NCBI GenBank assembly: GCA_043820045.1
Contig: JBDREF010000463.1
Span: 1 to 34,703 of the forward strand
Length of the DNA stretch: 34,703 bases
Source of the DNA: JBDREF01 sp043820045
Lineage (GTDB): Bacteria; Planctomycetota; Phycisphaerae; Sedimentisphaerales; Anaerobacaceae
Direction: 5' to 3'
A program made the translations under genes and the position numbers. Below the pieces are notes generated by a model. The model saw only the letters and a list, made by a program, of their open reading frames with translations. It was not told where the DNA came from and ran no database searches. Positions 16,377 through 23,364 of this stretch are shown in pieces. Position 1 is the stretch's first letter. Each line of letters opens with the position of its first letter.

Positions 16377-17288
16377 TCAAATCCCGGCCGATGCGACTGC
16401 CTGCCGGCCTCTGACGCCTGCGACCCGTGTGCGAACCGAATAGAGCGATGTCCTGGCCGTAATGAAGAGCGTCCTCATGTCCCCGCCGCCAAAGCAGACG
16501 TTGGCAGGTCTCTCGGGAACATTAATGACCTCGATCTTCTTGCCGTCTTTGTTGTAAACTGCTACCCCATCGGTCGTAAGGTACACGTTGCCCTCGTTGT
16601 CTATGGTCATTCCGTCGGAACCTTCCGGGGCAAAGAGCTTTTTGTTTGACAGGGTCCCATCGGTATTGATGCTGTAAACGAAGGTTTTGCCGTCGCCATT
16701 ATCTGTGACGTAGAGCAATTTACCGTCATGAGTGCCGACGAGACCATTCGGCCTGACCATGTCGTTTATTACCCGGATGAGCGTCTTGTGGTCGTCTGAG
16801 AGGTAATAGACGTGTTCGCCGTCCTGCTCCATTCCGTCTCTGTTGCCATATCGAGGGTCGGTGAAATAAACGCCTCCCTTCGGGTCTATCCACAGGTCGT
16901 TCAGGCTGTTGAATCGTTTTGCGCGATAGCTGTCCGCCAATATCGCGACATCCCCCTGCGGGCTGATAGAAACCAGCCGCCGGCCGCCGCCTTCGCACGC
17001 AAGCAGATTGCCGCGAGTGTCAAAATAGAGACCGTTTGCGCCGCCCGAGTTCTCGCGAAAGACGGACAGCTTTCCGTCCAGTGAGAATTCGTGGATTCGA
17101 TTGTTGGGGATATCGCTGAAGAATACATTTCCCGCAACATCGGCCGCGGGGCCTTCGGTGAACTTAAAGTCTCCGGCGAGTTTCTGTACCTTTGCCCCAG
17201 GCGCTACTACACTGCGGGTCTCGGCGCCATAACCTGTCGCCGCCACTACCAGCAAAAATGCCGTATAGGTATTCAGTTTTCTGTTCAT
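16377..17288 (-). CDS. Exported SMP-30 / gluconolactonase-like protein
   Basis: This 303-aa protein has a short signal peptide (residues 1-22, ending GYGA). It is a six-bladed propeller of the SMP-30/gluconolactonase/LRE family, which opens sugar lactones with one divalent metal. The metal ligands of the family are matched by Glu45 (FTEGPA), Asn181 (RPNGL) and Asp225 (GSDGM). Asn127/Asn130 (RFNSLNDL) lie where a substrate-pocket Asn is expected. ATG 17288 has AAAGGAG just upstream. It is first in the minus-strand pair with the MBL hydrolase; the two could process the same lactone or sugar acid. The C-terminal tail after LYSVRTRV is slightly longer than usual and runs into the MBL start region. 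Confidence 0.87.
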   Translation of the reverse strand: MNRKLNTYTAFLLVVAATGYGAETRSVVAPGAKVQKLAGDFKFTEGPAADVAGNVFFSDIPNNRIHEFSLDGKLSVFRENSGGANGLYFDTRGNLLACEGGGRRLVSISPQGDVAILADSYRAKRFNSLNDLWIDPKGGVYFTDPRYGNRDGMEQDGEHVYYLSDDHKTLIRVINDMVRPNGLVGTHDGKLLYVTDNGDGKTFVYSINTDGTLSNKKLFAPEGSDGMTIDNEGNVYLTTDGVAVYNKDGKKIEVINVPERPANVCFGGGDMRTLFITARTSLYSVRTRVAGVRGRQAVASAGI

Positions 17289-17392
17289 TGCAGTCTCCTT
17301 TCGCTTTTCAACCCTGATTTGGCGTGAGAAAGCCAGCGGCATGTCGTTTCCGAAGCATCCATGCCGCGATTTCCAGGCACAACTACCAACAC

Positions 17393-17398
17393 ATTATA
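17393..17398 (-). promoter_or_regulatory. Possible -10 box for the SMP-30 gene
   Basis: TATAAT reads on the minus strand at 17398-17393, about 105 nt before ATG 17288. No good -35 is found 16-18 nt upstream, so an activator-dependent promoter or chance are both possible. The plus-strand stretch 17400-17740 holds no gene or repeat that I can support. Confidence 0.3.
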
Positions 17399-17746
17399 CC
17401 TGTCCGTGACTTCAGCGGCTAAGAAAAGTTGGCGGGACTATTTCATGGACTGGCCGAGATTTTTCACAACGTTCGTTCCGGACTCGCTCACCCTTCGTCA
17501 CCATGACATTCGAGAGCCAGCTTCAATCCGCGTGCCGCCCTCTGAGTCTGGCATAAAATCGTGATTTTCTGTGCGAATCGCTGTTATCAGGCCAATGAAG
17601 GGTGTTTTCAGGCGGAGTGATCGGACTTTTGGAAGAAACAGATACCTCTGGCGATGTTGACATATGCTCTTATTTGACAAGATTTTATGGCCAGAATGGC
17701 TGGATTCCCAGCGCTACGATTTGCCTGCATTTCCGGTACAAAAGTG

Positions 17747-17775
17747 TTGACAAAACAACGATAAATATGTATAAT
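17747..17775 (+). promoter_or_regulatory. Consensus promoter of the exopolysaccharide operon
   Basis: TTGACA (17747-17752), a 17-nt spacer and TATAAT (17770-17775) match the sigma-70 consensus at all twelve positions, within an AT-rich stretch that continues to 17797. Transcription should start near 17782. The first convincing gene downstream begins at 18341, so the operon would have a leader of about 560 nt. Confidence 0.75.
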
Positions 17776-17832
17776 AAACCTTTATAATATATTTTAGGGA
17801 TTAGAAGAGTTGTCGAGTTTTGCCCGCAGGAT

Positions 17833-17887
17833 CTTAGCCTGAGTGTGGATCTGATGCGCATCTCGCCAAGAGAGGCATGTTGCTAAG
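17833..17887 (+). other. Candidate structured RNA element in the leader
   Basis: CTTAGC (17833-17838) can pair with GCTAAG (17882-17887). Inside lie a 10-bp palindrome GATGCGCATC (17853-17862) and a small hairpin TCTC-GCCAA-GAGA (17861-17873), which share bases and could be alternative folds. It lies about 50 nt after the predicted transcription start. No family was recognised and the structure is untested. Confidence 0.3.
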
Positions 17888-18111
17888 GCCCTGTGGAGGA
17901 TATGAGGATGCGACGTTGATTCCTCTTCCTTCGAATTATTGCGGCATTTCCTCACATGCACGGAAGCACGATGGCGGTCTGGCGTAAGACCGGCATGGAT
18001 GTTGCTTCCTTTGTCTGTACTATATGCTGTGGTGCCGACTTTGGCCGAAATGCTGATATGGAGTTCATGACTCTGGCAAGCAGTTGGTCTGGAGAAACGA
18101 GCCGCCCGGGT

Positions 18112-18155
18112 CATAGACGAACGCAAGTACCTGGCCGGCTTACCATAGACGAACG
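18112..18155 (+). repeat. 12-bp direct repeat in the operon leader
   Basis: CATAGACGAACG occurs at 18112-18123 and again at 18144-18155. The copies are identical and start 32 bp apart, about three helical turns, which fits a dimeric DNA-binding protein on one face of the helix. It could also be chance duplication. Confidence 0.6.
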
Positions 18156-18340
18156 TATACGGGGTAGTAGAGTCGGGCGCAACCTGAATTTCCGGGGAGG
18201 ATTTGAACACTGGGATGACATGAAAGCAGACGATCAGAGTGTATTGATTGTCGTTTGAGCTTCTAAGGAGAGAATTTCAAAGTCTTAAACCGACGCGGGG
18301 TGGCGTGTGAGGACCACGACACTTATCGCAGGTGGCTTCT

Positions 18341-19198
18341 ATGAGGCAGAAAGCAGTGAACTTCGTGATGTACGATTATCTTACAGTATGTAAATCCAAG
18401 AAACGTGTCTTTTTCGGTCTCTTTATAGCGATCCTATGCGCCTGCCTGGTCGGCTGCGGCGACCATGTTCTTCCTCCATCTGCAAAGGAATTGACAGAGT
18501 TCGAAAAAGCTGGGCCTCGCCATCCTGATGTAGATGCGGCACTTTTGTCCAGGGCTCGCGGTAATGGCGGCGCCTATCGCGTCATGCCCGGCGAAGTCAT
18601 TGAGTTGACTATGCCGGCCATATTGCAGGTCGTCACGGCCGAAGGGACACGCGGAGCCGCAGGGACTGTTCCATATACCTGCCGGGTAAGTGAGAAAGGA
18701 ACCGTCACACTGCCGGTCGTCGGTGAGATCGAGGTGGCCGGCAAGACGCTGACTCAGATAGAATCCGATGTTATTGATGCGTATTATCCCAAGTACGCCA
18801 CAGTTCGTCCCCCAGTGCTTGTCCGCCTGATCGAGCGGATCGAACAGATCCCGTTTATGGTCATAGGGCTGGTAAACAAGCCTGGTACTTTCCCATATCC
18901 GCCGGATGTCCAGTACAACCTCATGCAGGCGATTGCTTTCGCAGACGGATTGAACCTCAATCTTGAACCTCGTTATGCCACTGTTTATCGACTGAAGGCG
19001 GACGGCAGTATTGCCGACGTGACGCTCCACATCGCCCAAGACTCCAAGTTCGTCGAGGCTTCGACAACTCATATAAAGCCCGGCGATGTGATAGCTGTGG
19101 AGCATACGCCGAGAACAAGAACAAAGGCGTTCCTTGACAACGTGCTCAGACTCAATGTGGGTGCGTATGTAAATACCTGGGACTTATGGCAGGATTAG
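18341..19198 (+). CDS. Wza-like polysaccharide export lipoprotein
   Basis: This 285-aa outer-membrane polysaccharide export protein has a lipobox LVGC with the lipidated Cys39 after a hydrophobic stretch (about 23-38). The Poly_export domain follows (YRVMPGEVIELTMP, then VSEKGTVTLPVVGEIEVAGKT). One SLBB-like domain follows (FMVIGLVNKPGTFPYP to IKPGDVIAVEHTP). Wza proteins form the channel through which capsule or exopolysaccharide leaves the cell. At 285 aa it is shorter than E. coli Wza (about 380 aa), with fewer SLBB repeats, as is usual in planctomycetes. ATG 18341 has AGGTGG 5 nt upstream; a GTG at 18332 and an ATG at 18368 are alternatives, the latter giving a more normal signal length. 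It is the first gene of the locus and is 34 nt from the Wzc-like gene. Confidence 0.9.
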   Translation: MRQKAVNFVMYDYLTVCKSKKRVFFGLFIAILCACLVGCGDHVLPPSAKELTEFEKAGPRHPDVDAALLSRARGNGGAYRVMPGEVIELTMPAILQVVTAEGTRGAAGTVPYTCRVSEKGTVTLPVVGEIEVAGKTLTQIESDVIDAYYPKYATVRPPVLVRLIERIEQIPFMVIGLVNKPGTFPYPPDVQYNLMQAIAFADGLNLNLEPRYATVYRLKADGSIADVTLHIAQDSKFVEASTTHIKPGDVIAVEHTPRTRTKAFLDNVLRLNVGAYVNTWDLWQD

Positions 19199-19232
19199 GT
19201 TAAGCGAAGAACGCGAGACTTCGGGGAGTGAT

Positions 19233-21410
19233 ATGATTGGCCAAAACGATAATCGCAATGCGGTAGGACCAGGTGCCGGGATGTTTTCGGCAGTTGGGGT
19301 AATGCCCGAGAGCATGGCCAAAGTGATATGGCGCAACCGCTGGATCCTACTGCTTACTACGTCCGTGGCTTTGGCCGCGACGTATGTTTATGTCGGCAGG
19401 ATGCCCCCTGTTTATACCAGCACCGCCCGTCTTTACGTCGAACAGAGCGGCCCTAAGGTCTTCACGAAAACGGAAGAGGGGGTGATGACACAATCCAAGA
19501 ATTATCTTTATACTCAGGCAGAACTGCTCAAATCCAGCCCCATCGCAACCGGTGCACTGAAGATACTGAATGCCCGGGAGATGAAGACCTTCGCTCAAGT
19601 GAACAACAGCATGAGTTATCTAAAGCGTTCCATTAATGCGGTTGTTGGCAAACAGGACGATATTATTAATGTATCCTTAGATTCGCCTTATCCTGCTGAA
19701 GCGGCGCAAATAGTAAATGCAGTTGTGGATTCATACAGGGCTTATCATGGAACCCGCAAACGCGGCGCCTCGGCTGAAGTGTTGAAGATACTGCGGGATG
19801 AAAAGGCCAAACGGGACGAAGAGCTTGCAGAGAAGCACGCTGTGTTAATGGAGTTCAGGAAGAAAACCCCTGCCATGAGTTTGGAGGGGGAGCAGGGCAA
19901 CATATTAATGGACCGGCTTGGAAAGCTGTCTTTAGCTTTGACTGAAGCTCAACTTGCAACCGTCGATGCCAGGTCCGTTTACGAATCCACGAAGGCAATG
20001 GTCAGCGATCCCGTCAGGCTCAGACATTCCGTGGAAGCAAGGCGCGCGAGCAGCGTATATGTCTCTACCGGCGACGAGAAAACAGAACTCGAGAACAGAC
20101 TGGCGGAACTTCAGCTTCGCCTTGAAGACTGTTTGCGTCAGGTTACTGCCGATCATCCAGCGGTCAAAGCGCTTGAGAGCGAGATGGCCCGCATAAAGTC
20201 TGATATTGCCGGAGCGGATGCCAAGTTCGCGCAGGCTCAGCTTGCCGTGGCCGAGCAGCAGTACCTCGCTGCCAAAGAAAAGGAAGACCAGATCTACACA
20301 TACCACGAAGAGCAGCGCCAGCAGTCCCTCGACCTGAATGAGCAAATTGCCGAGTACACGGTGCTTCAGTCTGATTTGGACCAGACCAAAGAACTCTGTG
20401 GTGTTCTCAATAATCGAATTAAGGAACTGGATGTGACAGAAGATGTCGGGGCGCTCAACATCAGTGTTCTCGAGGATGCGCGTCCTGCAAGTGCGCCTTC
20501 GGGGCCCGATAAAATGCGTTATATGACTTTCGCGATTGCGATTGGGCTTATGCTGGGTGCCGGTTTGGCGGTGCTTCGCGATTTGATGGACCAGACGCTT
20601 CGCTCTGCCGAAGAAATATCGGCACTGATCGGCCTTCCGGTACTTGGCGCCGTTCCTGCAATGACGAAAGAGGAAAGCGGGGCAGCCCGGGCACAGAAAG
20701 TGCACCTTGAGCCTGATTCACCCGTGGCCGAAGCCTATCGAATGATACGCACAGCTGTATTCCTCGGGGTGCCCGACGGCAAGGCCAAGACAATCCTTGT
20801 CACATCCCCGAAGCAGGCCGAGGGCAAGACAACGATGGTCAGTAACCTGGCTACTGCGATGGCGCAGGCAGGCCAGAGGACGCTGATCCTCGATGCCGAC
20901 TTCCGAAACCCTATGCAGCATCTCGTCTTCCCGGGCGAAGACAATGAGGGCCTGATCGAGTTGCTCTCAGGGAACATGGATATTCAGGAAGCGGTTCAGC
21001 TCACCGACGTCAAGGGCCTTGAGTTGTTGGCGTGCAAGGCCCAATTGATGAATGCGTCTGAGGTCTTAAACAGCAAGGCATTTGCAAGAGTGCTGGAGAA
21101 TCTTGCTGCCAAGTATGACAGAATCATAATTGATTCGCCGCCGGTTTTGCCGGTTACCGATGCCCAGATACTTGCCGCGATCTGCGATGTGACGCTGCTG
21201 GTGCTAAGGGCGGATAAATCGACACGAAAGGCTTGCCGGCAGGCGTATGATGGTTTGTCTCGCGTCGGTGCACGGGTGCTTGGGGTGGTCGTGAATAACG
21301 TTTCAAACAAGAGTCGATACGGCTACTCCGTCGGTTATGGTTATGGCGATGGCTATTTTGGACATGATCGCCAAAGAAAGAAAGCCGGCAAGAAGTCTGC
21401 TGCCGTTTAG
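19233..21410 (+). CDS. Wzc-like polysaccharide co-polymerase with tyrosine-kinase (BY-kinase) domain
   Basis: This 725-aa inner-membrane protein controls polysaccharide chain length and couples synthesis to export. The Wzz domain has transmembrane segments at about 34-52 and 428-448, flanking a long periplasmic coiled-coil region (about 190-390). The cytoplasmic kinase has Walker A with Lys532 (AEGKTT), Walker A' LILDADFRNP and Walker B IIIDSPPVLPV. The C-terminus ends in a tyrosine cluster (Tyr696, 698, 702, 704, 708), the usual autophosphorylation site. Kinase and transmembrane adaptor are fused, as in proteobacterial Wzc. GGGGAG precedes ATG 19233. It pairs with the Wza-like lipoprotein directly upstream. 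Confidence 0.93.
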   Translation: MIGQNDNRNAVGPGAGMFSAVGVMPESMAKVIWRNRWILLLTTSVALAATYVYVGRMPPVYTSTARLYVEQSGPKVFTKTEEGVMTQSKNYLYTQAELLKSSPIATGALKILNAREMKTFAQVNNSMSYLKRSINAVVGKQDDIINVSLDSPYPAEAAQIVNAVVDSYRAYHGTRKRGASAEVLKILRDEKAKRDEELAEKHAVLMEFRKKTPAMSLEGEQGNILMDRLGKLSLALTEAQLATVDARSVYESTKAMVSDPVRLRHSVEARRASSVYVSTGDEKTELENRLAELQLRLEDCLRQVTADHPAVKALESEMARIKSDIAGADAKFAQAQLAVAEQQYLAAKEKEDQIYTYHEEQRQQSLDLNEQIAEYTVLQSDLDQTKELCGVLNNRIKELDVTEDVGALNISVLEDARPASAPSGPDKMRYMTFAIAIGLMLGAGLAVLRDLMDQTLRSAEEISALIGLPVLGAVPAMTKEESGAARAQKVHLEPDSPVAEAYRMIRTAVFLGVPDGKAKTILVTSPKQAEGKTTMVSNLATAMAQAGQRTLILDADFRNPMQHLVFPGEDNEGLIELLSGNMDIQEAVQLTDVKGLELLACKAQLMNASEVLNSKAFARVLENLAAKYDRIIIDSPPVLPVTDAQILAAICDVTLLVLRADKSTRKACRQAYDGLSRVGARVLGVVVNNVSNKSRYGYSVGYGYGDGYFGHDRQRKKAGKKSAAV

Positions 21411-21757
21411 GAGAACGAGGGTTCTGTGTGCTCGGACAAAGGCGGAGAATAAATGGCACATTCAGTCGGGAACGGCACACGGGGCGATGAAAATGGGCAT
21501 TTCTACGGTTTTAGGAATGCTGCTGTTTCAGTTGCGATGGAACAATCAGGCTTTCAATCTGCGTTTGACGCTCGATAAAGGATACGAAAGCCGATCATAA
21601 ATCAGATAAAAATTCTCGTCGGGTACGCCGACGGGGACGAAGTCCGCGCAAAGCGGACGGCTCATAGACGTTAATGCCCAATACGTGGAGAGTGGGAACG
21701 ATGAAATTGTCCGAAACTCCCGCCACTTCGCATCGGCTGGTAGCTTAGGAAATCACT
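21411..21757 (+). other. Gap between Wzc-like and WecA-like genes
   Basis: No convincing gene is seen. A 41-codon frame at 21452-21577 and a frame ending at 21600 lack ribosome binding sites and family resemblance. The second half holds two adjacent hairpins (21617-21658). The WecA-like gene has a weak TAGGAAA ribosome binding site just before 21758. No clear promoter was found, so the downstream genes are probably read from the 17747 promoter. Confidence 0.4.
21617..21658 (+). repeat. Two adjacent perfect hairpins
   Basis: CGTCGG (21617-21622) pairs with CCGACG (21628-21633) around a 5-nt loop. GTCCGC (21642-21647) pairs with GCGGAC (21653-21658) around GCAAA. There is no following T-run, so a simple intrinsic terminator is unlikely. 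They may adjust mRNA stability between the export and synthesis genes. Confidence 0.5.
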
Positions 21758-23272
21758 ATGAAAACCTACATGTTTGTATATCTCGGCTCTGCTTTTGTTG
21801 CGTTGTTGATTACGCCGGTGATAATAAGGCTTGCTCGCCGGTTCCGGATCGCCGCCATTCCAGGCCACAGGCATATGCATGAAACGCCCACGTCGCACAT
21901 AGGCGGCGTGGCAATATTTGTCTCGATGCTCTGTATGACTGTTCCTGTGTTGTTCCTGTCGAATGTTATCGGCGCGGCCTTCCGTGGCATTCTACCGCAG
22001 GTGGTCGTCCTGCTGACTGCCTCCGGATTCATGTTTCTTGTAGGTCTGGTGGACGATCTCAAGAGCGCAGGCGTGAAGGCTCGTGTGAAACTCGCGGCAC
22101 AGTTTGCCGCCTCGGTTGCAGTTTGTGCTGCGGGCATCCGGATAGAGTCGGTAGTTGTGCCGGAGTGGTTTACGGTCGATTTCGGTTGGTTCTCCTGGCC
22201 GCTGACGCTGATTTGGCTGGTAGGTATAACTAATGCGGTTAATCTGACCGACGGCCTGGACGGCCTTGCCGCCGGGATTTCCGCGATAGCCTGCGGAGTC
22301 ATTGCCGTATTCGCCGTTCACAGCGGCAATGTCGTCATGGCGGTGCTGATGCTGGCCCTGCTTGGGAGTCTGACCGGCTTTTTGTTCTTCAACTTCAATC
22401 CGGCAAAAATCTTCATGGGCGACTGCGGCAGTATGTTCCTGGGCTTTACGATTGCTTCATCCAGCGTGCTCTGCTCGACGAAATCTCCCGTATTGGTCGG
22501 CCTTGCTTTGCCGGCTTTGGCTCTTGGGATACCCATCTTCGATACACTATTTGCGATTTTACGGCGGTTTCTCGAACGCCGGTCGATATTTTCCGCCGAC
22601 CGCGGGCACTTCCATCACAGGCTGGTCGATGCCGGCCTGGATCATCGCCATGCAGTGATTGCGATATACGTCGTGACGCTGCTTGCCGCCGGGCTCGGGA
22701 TGTTAATGATGGTCATCCAGAACGGTAATTCTCTGATAATTTTCATGGGTGTCCTGCTGTTCCAGCTCATTGTCTTTCGCTCCGTCGGCTACATGCGCGT
22801 GAAGGATCTGATCGGGGGGCTTCAGCGAAAATACGCCATAAGCAATCGCGAACAGGAGGAGGTAAGGCGCTTCGAGGACTCGCAGTTGCACTTCCGCCGG
22901 GTGTTGACATTCGGCCAATGGTGGCAGGCAATCTCGGCGGCGGCGGAGAAAATGGATTTTCTCAGCATCCACCTGGCGGTCACGAACCGCGACGGCACTC
23001 ATCGCACGCTGAGCTGGCAGCGCCGCGGCAAACCCAAAGGCCGCCGCGACGAACTTCTGAAGGCGAGCATCCCTCTGACGGACCGCCGATCCGGCTCGTC
23101 GCTCAACCTGAGAATCGAGGTCTGCAAGAACGGCTCTCTCGAATCCGCGGGCAGAAGGGTCGCCCTCTTCAGCCGCCTGATGGACGAGCACGACATAGTT
23201 ACCCTCCGGACGAACAAGACAGACTCGCCGTCCGGTTCGGACTCAGAAATCGACGCCGGACAGAGGCTATAG
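21758..23272 (+). CDS. WecA/TagO-like undecaprenyl-phosphate sugar-1-phosphate transferase with C-terminal extension
   Basis: This 504-aa protein starts glycan assembly by moving a HexNAc-1-phosphate (or similar) from a UDP-sugar to undecaprenyl phosphate at the inner membrane. The first 345 residues hold about ten or eleven transmembrane segments and the family motifs: LVGLVDDL, NAVNLTDGLDGLAAG, FMGDCGSMFLGF and DRGHFHHRL. Residues about 345-504 form a soluble extension (LHFRRVLTFGQWWQAISAAAEKMDF and following), not present in E. coli WecA (367 aa) and not recognised. ATG 21758 was chosen because it starts directly before the first membrane segment. It probably supplies the first sugar of the repeat unit flipped by the next gene's product. 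Confidence 0.9.
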   Translation: MKTYMFVYLGSAFVALLITPVIIRLARRFRIAAIPGHRHMHETPTSHIGGVAIFVSMLCMTVPVLFLSNVIGAAFRGILPQVVVLLTASGFMFLVGLVDDLKSAGVKARVKLAAQFAASVAVCAAGIRIESVVVPEWFTVDFGWFSWPLTLIWLVGITNAVNLTDGLDGLAAGISAIACGVIAVFAVHSGNVVMAVLMLALLGSLTGFLFFNFNPAKIFMGDCGSMFLGFTIASSSVLCSTKSPVLVGLALPALALGIPIFDTLFAILRRFLERRSIFSADRGHFHHRLVDAGLDHRHAVIAIYVVTLLAAGLGMLMMVIQNGNSLIIFMGVLLFQLIVFRSVGYMRVKDLIGGLQRKYAISNREQEEVRRFEDSQLHFRRVLTFGQWWQAISAAAEKMDFLSIHLAVTNRDGTHRTLSWQRRGKPKGRRDELLKASIPLTDRRSGSSLNLRIEVCKNGSLESAGRRVALFSRLMDEHDIVTLRTNKTDSPSGSDSEIDAGQRL

Positions 23273-23364
23273 CCTCGCAATCAGACCGGCGGTCCCGTGA
23301 GGAAGTCGAAAAACGCACCCGCTGATTTCGCCGGGTGGAAAATCGCAACCGAAAAGGCAACATC

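Larger units (their letters stand above)
17782..18340 (+). promoter_or_regulatory. Long untranslated leader of the exopolysaccharide operon
   Basis: No convincing gene lies between the consensus promoter and the Wza-like gene. Short open frames exist on both strands (17956-18258 plus, 17794-18210 minus) but lack ribosome binding sites and recognisable sequence. The leader contains an imperfectly paired, hairpin-rich segment (17833-17887), a GAGGA/TCCTC pairing around 17900-17930 and a 12-bp direct repeat (18112-18155). It may control expression of the locus by attenuation or by regulator binding; no known riboswitch was recognised. Confidence 0.45.

Noticed and set aside
17956..18258. 100-codon plus-strand frame in the operon leader, and an overlapping 138-codon minus-strand frame (17794-18210)
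   Set aside because: Neither has a ribosome binding site at a proper distance, hydrophobic core pattern or family resemblance, and they conflict with each other.
18220..18258. Short frame MKADDQSVLIVV that resembles the first strand of a response regulator
   Set aside because: It stops after 12 codons, the acidic DD pocket does not follow in any frame, and twelve residues are too few to claim a pseudogene.
21452..21577. 41-codon frame after the Wzc-like gene
   Set aside because: No ribosome binding site, no resemblance to known small proteins, and an overlapping frame of similar length makes it likely to be chance.
21560..21670. Sequence with AAAGG, GAAAGCC and GCAAAGC pieces resembling a cyclic-di-GMP-I riboswitch
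   Set aside because: The conserved GGCAAACC core, the paired P1b stem and the GACGCAAAGCC segment are not in the required order or spacing, and the tetraloop receptor is missing.
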